Assembly (NCBI GenBank): GCA_902812455.1
Contig: CADDZH010000008.1
Location: 17,552 to 81,551 of the forward strand
Reading direction: 5' to 3'
DNA from: Chloroflexota bacterium
GTDB lineage: Bacteria; Chloroflexota; Ktedonobacteria; Ktedonobacterales; Ktedonobacteraceae
Length of the DNA: 64,000 nt
This document shows positions 1-8,046 of the stretch, in pieces (within the stretch, counting starts at the first letter, position 1; each line of letters opens with the position of its first letter). The notes below the pieces were generated by a model. That model made no database searches. It was not told the DNA's origin and saw only the letters and a list, made by a program, of their open reading frames with translations. The position numbers and the translations under genes are program-made.

Positions 1-1161
1 GGGCACAAAAATGCCCGCGATGCTATCAGCCAGGCGCTGGATAGGCGCTTTTGAGCCTTGCGCCTGCTCCACCATGCGAATAATGTTCGCAAGAACCGTA
101 TCAGAGCCAACTCTGGTGGCTCGCATGTGCAGCAGGCCATGCTGGTTGATGGTTGCTCCTATCAATGGCTCGCCCTCGCCCTTCTCAACCGGGATGCTCT
201 CACCCGTAATCATCGATTCATCGACCGCCGATATGCCGGATAGCACAACGCCATCAACAGGAATTTTCTCGCCGGGGCGAACGATCAGTTCATCACCAAC
301 TTGCACCTGCTCGATGGGCAATTCTACCTCTCTCCCATCGCGCACAACATGCGCGGTTCGCGCCTGCAAGCCGATCAGCTTCTTGATCGCCTCGCTGGCC
401 TGCCCCTTCGCACGAGCTTCCAGGTATTTGCCCAGGAAGATCAGGGTGATGATCAGGGCCGTTGTATCATAGAAAGTGGTCGAGCCAACAACGCGCGGGA
501 AGAAGGTAGCCACGATGCTCATGAGATAGGCCGCCGTCGAGCCAACCGAGATCAGGGTATCCATGTTCGCGCTCATGTGACGCAGGTTCTTGAGGGCTCC
601 GCGATGGAACTCCCAACCAACCACGGCCCATACCGGAGTTGCCAGCGCCAGGAGCAAGTAGTTCTCGCCGGGTAAGCGATTCATGAAGAACATGCTCAAT
701 ATCACAACCGGCAATGTTAACGCAATGCCCAGGATTAAGAGATTGCGCTTGTGCCTGATTTCAGCTTCCCTGCGCCTGCTCTGCTCATCTTCCTGCATCA
801 TGCCGCTAGTGGGCGTAGCCGTAGCGGTGCTTCCTTCGCCAGCCTGAATCGCTTGCGGCGCCGGCCTCGCCGGTATGCTAATCGGTTCCGCCTTGTAGCC
901 AACGGCCTCCACCTTCTGCACCATCTGCTCTATATTTACCCGCGCCGGATCATAGGTAACGGCAGCTTGCTCTGTCGCTAAATTGACGCTGGCGTCTACA
1001 ACGCCCGGAACCTTCTTGAGTCCCTTTTCTATACGCATGGCACAAGAAGCGCAGGTCATCCCCTCAAGAGCCAGTACCACACGGCAATCTGCATTTGCCT
1101 GATCCTGCGGAGATACGCTGCCCATTGCTTCCATGGGCTGTTTAGCTCCGGCTGCCATCAT
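1..1161 (-). CDS. copA: Copper-translocating P1B-type ATPase, N-terminal part (runs off the window)
   Basis: The 387 codons present encode the first part of a CopA-type pump that exports Cu(I) from the cytoplasm using ATP. Residues 26-90 form a heavy-metal-associated domain with the GMTCASC metal-binding loop at 34-40. A linker rich in Ala, Thr and Gln follows, then the first transmembrane helices from about residue 145, then an actuator domain with the TGES dephosphorylation motif at 319-322. The CPC membrane motif, the DKTG phosphorylation site and the nucleotide-binding domain would lie beyond base 1. Two ATGs in tandem (1161 and 1158) follow an AAGAAGG ribosome binding site, and spacing slightly favours the second. 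A consensus promoter and a CsoR-like operator lie directly upstream, which supports copper over other metals. Confidence 0.93.
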   Translation of the reverse strand, partial: MMAAGAKQPMEAMGSVSPQDQANADCRVVLALEGMTCASCAMRIEKGLKKVPGVVDASVNLATEQAAVTYDPARVNIEQMVQKVEAVGYKAEPISIPARPAPQAIQAGEGSTATATPTSGMMQEDEQSRRREAEIRHKRNLLILGIALTLPVVILSMFFMNRLPGENYLLLALATPVWAVVGWEFHRGALKNLRHMSANMDTLISVGSTAAYLMSIVATFFPRVVGSTTFYDTTALIITLIFLGKYLEARAKGQASEAIKKLIGLQARTAHVVRDGREVELPIEQVQVGDELIVRPGEKIPVDGVVLSGISAVDESMITGESIPVEKGEGEPLIGATINQHGLLHMRATRVGSDTVLANIIRMVEQAQGSKAPIQRLADSIAGIFVP

Positions 1162-1197
1162 ACCACCTTCTTCTCTTATTCTCTTCACCAAAAACCC

Positions 1198-1216
1198 ATA
1201 CCCCTGGGTAGGGGGT
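1198..1216 (-). promoter_or_regulatory. CsoR-like copper operator
   Basis: ATACCCCTGGGTAGGGGGT lies just downstream of the -10 box, over the expected +2 to +20 region. It is a C-tract/G-tract pseudo-palindrome like the operators bound by the Cu(I)-sensing repressor CsoR (general form TACCCCnnnGGGTA). No csoR gene is in the window. Assignment rests on the sequence form and on its place in front of copA. Confidence 0.55.
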
Positions 1217-1224
1217 CTGCATAG

Positions 1225-1253
1225 ATTATAAGACACAGGTGAAAATATGTCAA
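1225..1253 (-). promoter_or_regulatory. Sigma-70 type promoter of the copper ATPase gene
   Basis: On the minus strand TTGACA (1253-1248) is followed by 17 bases and TATAAT (1230-1225), a perfect match to the housekeeping consensus. Transcription would start near 1218, about 57 bases before the ATPase start codon. Such a strong core promoter implies that a repressor keeps it off when copper is low. Confidence 0.85.
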
Positions 1254-1270
1254 TTCCCGGGAAAACGATT

Positions 1271-1300
1271 ATGTAGTGGTCTCCCTTGGGGAGGCCAGGC
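1271..1300 (+). repeat. Dispersed 30-bp palindromic element, copy 1
   Basis: A hairpin-forming element beginning ATGTAGTGG and ending GGAGGCCAGGC. It matches about 27 of 30 bases of the element at 27873-27902 (opposite strand) and has the same architecture as 27926-27955. A weaker relative lies near 3867-3891. It sits between the divergent copA promoter and the convergent 3' end of the MFS gene. Confidence 0.6.
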
Positions 1301-1328
1301 TTTCAGAACATTGACAGACCAATAAGCA

Positions 1329-2546
1329 TCACGAATAATTCACCCGCATACGCAATAATCTCGGTACAAAAGCAACTATGGCAAGCGTTGCTAGAATGCA
1401 AATCACTCCACCACTCACTACTGAGAATTGAGGAGTGGTCAGGCTGGCTACCAGGCCAGACTCAAGCTGCCCAAATTGATTCCCACTGAAAGCAAACATG
1501 GCATTCACGGCATTGATACGCCCGCGTAACTCGTCAGGAGTAATCAGTTGGACAAGCAGGAAGCGCAGAATCATGCTGGTCATGTTTGCCGCACCCGCTC
1601 CACCAAGAAACAAGGCTGCCAGCCAGAGCGAAACAGGAAAGAGACCAAAGGCAATGATGCACAATCCCCATATCATAATTGATATGACGATTCCCAATCC
1701 TTGACGAGTGATTCGGCCAATACGTCCCGTAAAAGGGGCGAGAGCAAGAGCCCCAACGCTATCGGCCGCCAGCAGAATACCGAGTCCCTGTGAACCGGCA
1801 TGGAAGATAGCGCTGGCAAAAATCGGAAGCAAGGCGAAGGGCGCTCCAAAAAATACCGCGAAAAAATCGAGCGTAATCACGGAGAAAATGATCGGGTGGG
1901 TACGCAAGAAATGTAGTCCCTCAACCAGTGCTCTGAAGCCGGGCTGAGCTCGCTTCTCAGTAGGAATGCCCGGTACTACTATAAGAAGCAGCGAGCCGGC
2001 AACGACGCCATAGGAAATAACATCGAGCCAGTAGGTGTTAGCTATGCCAAGCCAGGCAATGGTGAAGCCGCCTGCTAGCGGGCCTATGATACCCGTCAAC
2101 TGGCCCATCATCAAATTCAGCGACATGGCATCAGCCATCTGCTCACGAGTTACAAGGCCGGGAATAATGGCCTGTATGGTCGGAAAGCTGAAGGCAGTAA
2201 CACTGCCCACAATTAAAACTACAGCGCAGATGATGAAGATGTTGATTATATGAAAGAGCGTACAGAATGCTAGTATCGCTGAAAGCAGGGCCAGTATGCC
2301 CTGGATCAGCAGGTAGAGCTTGCGACGATCAAATACATCGGCAAAAACACCGCCAGCCAGCGAAAAGAGCAGGCGAGGTACAGCCTGGAAGAGGCCGATC
2401 AGGCCAAGTGCAGCGGCGGAGTGAGTTAGCAGGTAAACCTGCCAGGCGATGGCAACCACCTGCATCTGCGTCCCTATTGACGAGATACACTGACCCCAGA
2501 AGAGCAACGCATAATTGCGGCTGCGCAGCACCTGCCAGGAGCTCAT
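1329..2546 (-). CDS. MFS exporter, MFS_3/EntS-like
   Basis: A 405-residue, 12-helix major facilitator transporter. The N-terminus has the usual pattern of this subgroup (a short SRNYALLFWGQ stretch before helix 1) and a GGVFADVFDRRK loop between helices 2 and 3, the family motif A region. Relatives export siderophores, macrolides or other small molecules with proton antiport; the substrate here cannot be read from sequence. Its ATG overlaps the stop of the upstream ArsR gene (ATGA), so the two are translationally coupled. It is the last gene of the SRPBCC-ArsR-MFS operon and is probably the effector that the ArsR repressor controls. Confidence 0.85.
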   Translation of the reverse strand: MSSWQVLRSRNYALLFWGQCISSIGTQMQVVAIAWQVYLLTHSAAALGLIGLFQAVPRLLFSLAGGVFADVFDRRKLYLLIQGILALLSAILAFCTLFHIINIFIICAVVLIVGSVTAFSFPTIQAIIPGLVTREQMADAMSLNLMMGQLTGIIGPLAGGFTIAWLGIANTYWLDVISYGVVAGSLLLIVVPGIPTEKRAQPGFRALVEGLHFLRTHPIIFSVITLDFFAVFFGAPFALLPIFASAIFHAGSQGLGILLAADSVGALALAPFTGRIGRITRQGLGIVISIMIWGLCIIAFGLFPVSLWLAALFLGGAGAANMTSMILRFLLVQLITPDELRGRINAVNAMFAFSGNQFGQLESGLVASLTTPQFSVVSGGVICILATLAIVAFVPRLLRMRVNYS

Positions 2547-2896
2547 TCCTCGTTGCCCTCGACATGCGCCTTGAGATTTGCCAGCTTCTCATCCCAGAAC
2601 TGCTCGTAATGGGCTAGCCACTCGTGGGCTTCACGTAAAGGCCTTGGATTGAGCTGGTAGCGATGCTCACGCCCAACTTTGCGTTCCCGAACCAGCCCGG
2701 CCTGCTGTAACACTCCTAAGTGCTTCGAGATCGCTACCCGGCTAACCGGGAAATGCTTCGCCAACCCGCTGATAGAAAGCTCCCGATCCGCCAGGAGTTC
2801 CATAAGCTCGCGGCGTGTGGGGTCGGCAAGCGCGTTATAGACAACATTCAGCACACTATCATCAGCTTTATGCGATGAACGATGCGTTGTTCCCAT
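2543..2896 (-). CDS. ArsR-family winged-helix repressor
   Basis: A protein of 117 residues with a canonical ArsR winged helix: NALADPTRRELMELL leads into the recognition region LAKHFPVSRVAISKHLGVL and a wing ending in GREHRYQL. There is no CxC metal site, so it belongs to the non-metal branch (SdpR/YczG-like), which often travels with SRPBCC genes. The ATG at 2896 is preferred; an upstream in-frame TTG at 2920 would overlap the SRPBCC stop. The gene lies 13 bases after the SRPBCC gene and overlaps the MFS gene by 4 bases. The palindrome in the operon promoter is its likely binding site, giving autoregulation. Confidence 0.9.
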   Translation of the reverse strand: MGTTHRSSHKADDSVLNVVYNALADPTRRELMELLADRELSISGLAKHFPVSRVAISKHLGVLQQAGLVRERKVGREHRYQLNPRPLREAHEWLAHYEQFWDEKLANLKAHVEGNEE

Positions 2897-2909
2897 ATCT
2901 CTCGCGCCT

Positions 2910-3359
2910 CTACCCTTCAATAATTTTCGCCAGCCCTCGCAGCATGTTGCAGCCCCAACCCTGATCGAGCAGGCTGACGTAGTCCTCCGGCAATTGCTCC
3001 CTGCCCGTATGGATGAGAGTCACTTCCGTTCTGCCACCCAGGTCACGCAACTCAAAGGTGACCAGTGTAGGTGGAAGTTCGGGCATTTCACACCAGGTGA
3101 AGGCAAGCTTGCGTAATTCGTCTACTTCAGTCACCCGGCACTCGATAATCCCATTCCAGTTTCCTTGAGGCTCTGCCCGGAAGGTAAAATGGGTTCCCAA
3201 GACCGGCTGAAAGTTGTTGGGCATAAGCCATGAAGCAAGTCCATCGGAAGTTGCCAGCGCTTTCCAAACTCGCGATATAGGAGCATTCAAGGTGATGGAG
3301 CGCCGAACAGTATTTACTTCTTTCTCATAGTGAATGCGTTCATTGGGAGAGATGCTCAT
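2910..3359 (-). CDS. SRPBCC (AHSA1-like) ligand-binding protein
   Basis: A 149-residue START/Bet v1-fold protein of the AHSA1-like SRPBCC group. The body begins VRRSITLNAPISRVWKALA, contains the WLMPNNF and HFTFRAEPQGNW segments, and ends with the long helix DQGWGCNMLRGLAKIIEG. Members bind hydrophobic ligands in a cavity and many sit beside ArsR regulators; the ligand is unknown. The ATG at 3359 is chosen because the residues a longer ORF would add are translated from the promoter and operator, and because a GAGGAAAG site precedes 3359. It is the first gene of the operon. Confidence 0.85.
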   Translation of the reverse strand: MSISPNERIHYEKEVNTVRRSITLNAPISRVWKALATSDGLASWLMPNNFQPVLGTHFTFRAEPQGNWNGIIECRVTEVDELRKLAFTWCEMPELPPTLVTFELRDLGGRTEVTLIHTGREQLPEDYVSLLDQGWGCNMLRGLAKIIEG

Positions 3360-3394
3360 GCTCTTTGCTTTCCTCAAAAATACTACCATAATGC

Positions 3395-3410
3395 GCAACC
3401 GCTTGGTTAC
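3395..3410. promoter_or_regulatory. Second, imperfect ArsR operator
   Basis: GCAACCGCTTGGTTAC keeps 13 of the 16 core bases of the main palindrome, with one half-site (TTGGTTAC) intact. It covers the predicted transcription start, about three helical turns from the main operator, which suggests cooperative binding. Confidence 0.55.
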
Positions 3411-3416
3411 ATATTT

Positions 3417-3446
3417 ATTATACGTAACCAATTGGTTACGTGTCAA
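3417..3446 (-). promoter_or_regulatory. Promoter of the SRPBCC-ArsR-MFS operon
   Basis: On the minus strand TTGACA (3446-3441) and TATAAT (3422-3417) are separated by 18 bases. The spacer is almost exactly filled by a perfect palindrome, so a dimeric regulator bound there would exclude RNA polymerase. Transcription would start near 3410, giving a 5' leader of about 50 bases. Confidence 0.85.
3422..3441. promoter_or_regulatory. ArsR operator, perfect 20-bp palindrome
   Basis: ACGTAACCAATTGGTTACGT is a perfect inverted repeat located between the -35 and -10 boxes. The adjacent ArsR gene is the obvious candidate for the binding protein. A second, imperfect site lies 29 bp away, centre to centre, at 3395-3410. 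Confidence 0.75.
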
Positions 3447-3556
3447 GATGATCACGGCCTTCAATTGATCTCACTGTACCCACGTCATATACTTAGACAG
3501 CTTACGACAGCAATACAAGAGCTGGATATACATACGAGAAGAGGAGAAACAGATAG

Positions 3557-3799
3557 ATGCAAGACGACGAGATCCTGCAAACAATTACAAAGCTGGTCAA
3601 CGAGGAACACGAACTCTTGAGTCGAGCCGAGGAAGAAGGCTTAGATGAAGTCGAACATGCGCGCATGAAAGATATCGAAGTGAAACTGGATCAATGTTGG
3701 GATTTACTGCGCCAGCGCCGTGCCCGCAGGGAGTTCGGTCTCAATCCAGAAGAGGCAAAAGTTCGCGATCCCAACATCGTTGAGCATTACCAGCAGTAG
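3557..3799 (+). CDS. DUF2630 family protein
   Basis: An 80-residue, highly charged, helical protein of the DUF2630 type. The N-terminal half (residues 4-32) is a heptad-like helix with NEEHELLSRAEEEGL, and the second half contains LDQCWDLLRQRRARREFG followed by a short tail. The family is common in Actinobacteria and Chloroflexota and has no assigned function. An AGAGGAGAAA ribosome binding site lies upstream of the ATG. The gene stands alone, divergent from the ArsR operon. Confidence 0.8.
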   Translation: MQDDEILQTITKLVNEEHELLSRAEEEGLDEVEHARMKDIEVKLDQCWDLLRQRRARREFGLNPEEAKVRDPNIVEHYQQ

Positions 3800-3904
3800 A
3801 TGCAAACTATTGACTCTGTCAACCTTCATTTGATTGGTGACACGTAGAGTGCCAATTCATTGGCACGTTGGCTCCCTTGCGGGGGCCAGGGTTTCATCGG
3901 TCAA

Positions 3905-4594
3905 ATGACCATTTACAAAGTACTCCCAATGCCGGCACTGAATGACAATGCGTACACAGCGCAAAAGATACTGCAAAAAGTAAAAAGGCTGGGCGATTAC
4001 ATGCAGCCGGGCGAGCAGCCGCTCCTGGCCATCCCTGCCATCTGGGATAATGGCCAGGGACCCAGCAGCACGCCATGCGATGTCATCGTCACTAACCAGC
4101 GCTTGATGGGCTATTACTCTTCAACCATGCCGCGCAAGCGCCTCTTCCTCGAAGCCTTTGATCTCTCAACAATTACGACGATTTCATTGCGGCAGAAAAC
4201 ATTTGAGCCGATCTTTCGCGAATTGCTGGTGAGCGATGGCCAGCGTAGAGTCTATATTCGCTCAAGACGGCGCTATATCGAGGCTCTTTTCGCCGCAGTG
4301 CGCGAGGCCATTGAAGCATATGTGCCCTCAACTCAAACCACCTTTGCAGACGAGCAGCAAAGGCCAGCAGAAGAAACTGCTCGCAGCGCCCCGGTCTATG
4401 GCCGGCAGGATATTCGCACCTCCTTTGAACATTCCCCTCTTGCCATCACATTGCTTTTTGTTGGCGGTCTCGCTATCGAAGTCGTAGGCATCGTTCTCTG
4501 GAGCCTGACGGGCAGCGCGCAAGTAGGAGCCCCGCTCTTCATTGCCGGATTACTGGCAGTCCTGACCGCCATGTTTTCCAGGAGAAAACGATAA
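3905..4594 (+). CDS. Unknown membrane protein with a PH-like N-terminal part
   Basis: About 229 residues. The soluble N-terminal part (to about residue 125) has features of bacterial PH-like domains: a DVIVTNQRLMGYYSS strand followed by a hydrophobic ISLRQKTFEPIFRELLVSDGQ stretch. A linker rich in Glu, Ala and Thr leads to two membrane helices near the C-terminus (ITLLFVGGLAIEVVGIVLWSL and APLFIAGLLAVLTAMF) and a basic tail RRKR. The ATG at 3905 is preferred over an upstream TTG at 3860, which falls in a repeat-like hairpin; no strong ribosome binding site marks either. Role unknown. Confidence 0.6.
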   Translation: MTIYKVLPMPALNDNAYTAQKILQKVKRLGDYMQPGEQPLLAIPAIWDNGQGPSSTPCDVIVTNQRLMGYYSSTMPRKRLFLEAFDLSTITTISLRQKTFEPIFRELLVSDGQRRVYIRSRRRYIEALFAAVREAIEAYVPSTQTTFADEQQRPAEETARSAPVYGRQDIRTSFEHSPLAITLLFVGGLAIEVVGIVLWSLTGSAQVGAPLFIAGLLAVLTAMFSRRKR

Positions 4595-4627
4595 CCTCAT
4601 CTCAGCCCTGGATGTAGGTCACGTTCC

Positions 4628-5977
4628 CTAACTGGCTGAGCCAACAATGTGTTGTACCAGGCTCTGCTCATAGCCAGTGGCGACCGGCATATAAGGCCAG
4701 AGGCGATGAGCTATATCGTTTGCCGCCACGAGGGCGCCAAAACGATAGAGACAATAGGCTGTCGAAGACGGGGTCGGGGTTGAGGTTCCGAGCTGACCGG
4801 CTGTTGCTACTGCCACACAACCGTCAGCCAACACCGGGGCAGAGATAAATTGCCATTGCACAGTCACTTCTCCTAGCAGGTTGGTGTTCATTTCGATTGG
4901 CTGGCAGATGGGACCATTAAAAAAAGACTGGCCCATCTCAGCCAAAACATGCCAATGCGTGCCATCCCATGTAATCTGCATCCTTACGAGGGACTCTTCT
5001 ATTTGATTATCGAGCACATCCTGCGCAATAACGTGTCCATCCAGCGTGGTAAACGTCCACAAGTCCTGCACTGCCGCTCCAACAAACCATGCTGAGGCTG
5101 AATACCCAAACGTACATAACAGGTGGCAACTTTGATAATTGAACGAGCACACGGGCTGCGGCTCAGGGCTGGCGCAGTCTTGATTACTGCTCATATTAGT
5201 ATCCAGGCGGAAACTCAATGTTGCTTTCAATAGCTGCTGCGCTACTGCATAGCAAGGGGAAAATTCAAAAGGCGCGGCTTGAGGATGCTGGCATGGAGCA
5301 GGCGACACATACTGCTCTCCTGGATGCACCATTGTGCTCGATTGTTGGTCATCCAGGGCTGCCTGCACGGCATCGATCAGGGAGGCACGCTGTCCAGGCA
5401 AGACGCTGTTCAACGAGGCCGGAAAGCTAATGGCCAGGCCATAGAGCGCGCCTTCTTTGGGTACCACCTGGTTGTCACTGCATGTGTCGCTCGCAAAATC
5501 TGGGGGCACTGAGAGGGTACAGGCTTGCGTGATGAATGGGGCAGCTCGCCATTGTAAAATATGACGGCCAAGCGACAGGCGCAAAGGCAACCCGATAGAA
5601 GTTACAGGCACGTGCGCGACTGGGTGCCCATCAATGAAAAGATGTCCCCAGGGAGGCTCACCCTGAACATAGAAAAGGTCCTCGCCCGGCGCTAAGGTTG
5701 GTAGAGGTGTTGGCGTAGGTGGAATGAGCGCTCTTAGCACGCGCTCGCGTACAGGTGATGTACTGGCCACAATGATCAATAGCGCCAGCAGCACAAATCC
5801 AGTCGTGGCGGCAAGTTGCAGTTTGCGCTGGCGAGATAAGCGATGAGGCTGCAGGCGCGTGAGAAAAGAAGGAATTTTCCTCTCTCCAGCACCCTTCTCG
5901 GGTCCTGGTATTTCAACAATCTCGACATCGAGATCATCTTGCTCGCGCTCGTGCTCGTGTTCTGGTGCGTTAGACAT
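4628..5977 (-). CDS. Unknown single-pass membrane protein with large extracellular part
   Basis: A 449-residue protein. The N-terminus is highly acidic (EHEHEREQDDLDVEIVEI), then a basic patch before one membrane helix at about residues 55-75. The remainder should lie outside the cell. Just after the helix is a Pro/Thr-rich stalk (PTPTPLPTLAPG) and a PEGA-like segment (LFIDGHPVAHVPV...LSLGRHILQW), a small beta domain of surface proteins. Several spaced cysteines suggest disulfides. The topology resembles anti-sigma or sensor proteins, but no sigma factor is adjacent. It is convergent with the preceding gene. No function is assigned. Confidence 0.65.
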   Translation of the reverse strand: MSNAPEHEHEREQDDLDVEIVEIPGPEKGAGERKIPSFLTRLQPHRLSRQRKLQLAATTGFVLLALLIIVASTSPVRERVLRALIPPTPTPLPTLAPGEDLFYVQGEPPWGHLFIDGHPVAHVPVTSIGLPLRLSLGRHILQWRAAPFITQACTLSVPPDFASDTCSDNQVVPKEGALYGLAISFPASLNSVLPGQRASLIDAVQAALDDQQSSTMVHPGEQYVSPAPCQHPQAAPFEFSPCYAVAQQLLKATLSFRLDTNMSSNQDCASPEPQPVCSFNYQSCHLLCTFGYSASAWFVGAAVQDLWTFTTLDGHVIAQDVLDNQIEESLVRMQITWDGTHWHVLAEMGQSFFNGPICQPIEMNTNLLGEVTVQWQFISAPVLADGCVAVATAGQLGTSTPTPSSTAYCLYRFGALVAANDIAHRLWPYMPVATGYEQSLVQHIVGSAS

Positions 5978-6013
5978 GATAAGCCCCTACCTTCAAAGAC
6001 TATTCAAGCACTC

Positions 6014-6436
6014 TCATCGTCTTTGCAAACGCTTGAGACGTTGTAATGCATCTTTAGCCCACATGAGATTCGCCTGAGTAGTGAATTGCGGATTATTGAA
6101 TGCCACATTCGTAAGATCATAATCAGCAGCGTTGCGATCTTTAATCATTCGTTCCAAAGCCAGCCCAACCTCCAGGTAATCTTCATTAGGGCCGTTTTTA
6201 AATTGCTCCCGTACATATGTATGGATGTTGATTCGATTGCCGTTTGAGTCTACAAGAGGAATAGGCTCCCTAATCCGATCATGACGACGTAAATGATCAC
6301 GCGCCTTGTTGAATACAGCATAATACGCCCGGCTAATCGCTGCGCGTAATCTTGCTTCTTGATGGGGTACACTGTTTTTTGCTTGTGTAGCTAGCTCCTG
6401 TGCGACATCCAGATACTCTGACCAATCAAAACTCAT
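6014..6436 (-). CDS. HEPN-like domain protein
   Basis: A 140-residue all-helical protein. The core ARLRAAISRAYYAVFNKARDHL matches the hallmark helix of UPF0332-type HEPN proteins. HEPN domains often act as RNases in toxin-antitoxin and defence systems; the catalytic pattern is R-x4-6-H with a polar residue after Arg. RDHLRRH here fits by spacing, though it lies mid-protein, earlier than in most active HEPN RNases. The ATG at 6436 overlaps the stop of the upstream gene (ATGA). It is the third gene of a tightly coupled three-gene unit. Activity as an RNase is inference. Confidence 0.7.
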   Translation of the reverse strand: MSFDWSEYLDVAQELATQAKNSVPHQEARLRAAISRAYYAVFNKARDHLRRHDRIREPIPLVDSNGNRINIHTYVREQFKNGPNEDYLEVGLALERMIKDRNAADYDLTNVAFNNPQFTTQANLMWAKDALQRLKRLQRR

Positions 6437-6855
6437 ACAAACTCCAACGTAATACAAAGCTTTCCTTGTGCTCGTCTCAAGGAGTTCAACCACCAGGCCT
6501 TATCGAACTCACTCAAAGCATGAACAGCATCTTCTGGACTCAACGTTGTTGCAATCGCAACCACCAGTTGGTCAATTGTAAACTCTTCCGGATCAGCAAC
6601 TATTGCAAGGTAAAGCAAAGGCTGCGGGAAGTATTTCTCAATATAGATGTGTGCTTCTATCAATAAAGGGACAAGGAATGGATATTTTTCAAGAAAATGG
6701 AGTATCTCTGCGCGCTCGCCTCTGAATATGTACCAGCGTTCAAGGATATGCAATTGTTTGCGGTACTGAATATCTGTCGAGGGAACACTCACTGTTGAAG
6801 TTCCCTGTACCATCCAGAAGCGTTCTGCGTCTAAGACCTCTTTAGAGACAATCAT
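6433..6855 (-). CDS. Unknown protein coupled to the HEPN-like gene
   Basis: A 140-residue protein I cannot place in a named family. It has a helical middle (HFLEKYPFLVPLLIEAHIYI) and a C-terminal signature FDKAWWLNSLRRAQGKL that looks like a conserved family motif. There is no membrane segment and no signal peptide. The ATG at 6855 is chosen because it follows the upstream stop by 4 bases and because upstream in-frame residues lie inside the previous gene. Position between the TIGR04255 and HEPN-like genes, with coupling on both sides, suggests that its product works with one or both, for example as an antitoxin or adaptor. Confidence 0.7.
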   Translation of the reverse strand: MIVSKEVLDAERFWMVQGTSTVSVPSTDIQYRKQLHILERWYIFRGERAEILHFLEKYPFLVPLLIEAHIYIEKYFPQPLLYLAIVADPEEFTIDQLVVAIATTLSPEDAVHALSEFDKAWWLNSLRRAQGKLCITLEFV

Positions 6856-6859
6856 TTGC

Positions 6860-7594
6860 TTACTCCTCGAATCTCTGCCTGAGCTGATTTGTAATACACG
6901 CCTCAAAAATTTCCTCAATATGTGCGTGAGCTCCATTAACCCATGAAGCAACATCATCCAAAGTAAGACTTCCCGGCTGAGCAAGAAAATAGTCAAGATC
7001 AAGAATAATGGTAGCTACGTCCGTTGAAAGTCCTGCTAAACTCGCTAGCTGTAAGTTTAGCACTTCCCGTGAACCTTCATAGAGCAGTTGGACACCCATC
7101 ATAAAAGGGCCTATTGCTTTCGGTAAATTTGGCCCAATATAAGGACGAAATTCAAAATAGTCTTCCAGATTAATGGCTGGCCCTGAGATTTCAATCGTGT
7201 TAACGTAGCGCAAGCCAATACGATGAATGCTTTTAGGGTTTGCTACTTCACGGTACGTCTCAAAACTCTTCATGATCAAGGGGAAAAATTGTTCCCATGA
7301 GGAGTAAGGTCTCAAGTGGTTGATTGAGAGGAGATGTATGCCTACCTGCATAATGAGCTTTTCGTCTTCACTTGAAAATCTCATGATTGGCGTAGTGCCT
7401 ATCTGCTGACCGATTTCCCCTTGATTTGCAGAGATACCCATCATAACTCGTGCCACTTGAGTGCGCACGGGAAATGTCTCTCGCACCCTTTCATACACAA
7501 GCCCCGGTATAGTGAGATCCCAGGGAGAATCTTGCCCAAATTGAAACTCGCACACTGCCTCGCTGAGCGGTGGGTTTTTGTATTGTTTACTCAC
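6860..7594 (-). CDS. TIGR04255 family protein
   Basis: A 244-residue protein with the N-terminal KQYKNPPLSEAVCEFQF signature of the TIGR04255 family, and internal matches such as HRIGLRYVNTIEI. Members occur sporadically across bacteria, often beside small unknown genes, and their biochemical role is unknown. A GTG start at 7594 is preferred because it places the conserved motif at the N-terminus and follows an AAAGG site; the ATG at 7636 would add an unusual hydrophobic stretch. It heads a unit with the two downstream genes (gap of 4 bases, then a 4-base overlap). Confidence 0.8.
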   Translation of the reverse strand: MSKQYKNPPLSEAVCEFQFGQDSPWDLTIPGLVYERVRETFPVRTQVARVMMGISANQGEIGQQIGTTPIMRFSSEDEKLIMQVGIHLLSINHLRPYSSWEQFFPLIMKSFETYREVANPKSIHRIGLRYVNTIEISGPAINLEDYFEFRPYIGPNLPKAIGPFMMGVQLLYEGSREVLNLQLASLAGLSTDVATIILDLDYFLAQPGSLTLDDVASWVNGAHAHIEEIFEACITNQLRQRFEE

Positions 7595-8046
7595 CTGGCT
7601 GGCCTTTCTCACAACGCTAAAAATAAAGAGAAGCACTATCTTTTATAGTGTAATTGTAGCGCCATCTCCTATAAGATAGCAGAACTCACTCACAAGAGTC
7701 AACAATAGCCCATTATAGAACCTGATCAAAATCAAGAGATAATATTGCCCGATATTACGTATATATCTTATACAGAAGCTGTGAGCCTGGTCGTAATGGG
7801 CACGTACTTGAAAAAGCTGGAAAGCCCGGCTAGCAACTATATAGTTGAGCTTGCATTTCTTCATGTTCTGACGTAATGATATTCATTATCACTGAAGAGG
7901 TGCCAGTGGTAGGAACGCGAGGAAGCGCAGCATACTACAAGAAGAAAGGAGAACTTTTTCACGTAGGTTCCCAGAGCAGCGAACCAGGCCTGGATAGTAT
8001 GTATCTTTTGTTCATGCGCATCGCATAAAGCGCATAGGAGGTTATT
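7595..8046. other. Divergent intergenic region
   Basis: About 450 bases between the TIGR04255 gene and the sugar-binding protein gene. It is AT-rich near 7630-7760. No convincing gene is present; short ORFs on the minus strand lack start signals and family features. It contains the Fur-like palindrome at 7872-7890 and an AGGAGG ribosome binding site just before 8047. Confidence 0.5.
7872..7890. promoter_or_regulatory. Fur-box-like palindrome
   Basis: The 19 bases CGTAATGATATTCATTATC match the classical Fur-box consensus (GATAATGATAATCATTATC) at 16 positions, including both inner hexamers TAATGA and TCATTA. The site is 157 bases upstream of the sugar-binding protein gene and about 280 bases upstream of the TIGR04255 gene. 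No clear promoter overlaps it, and no iron-uptake gene is adjacent, so the regulated gene is uncertain. Confidence 0.4.
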
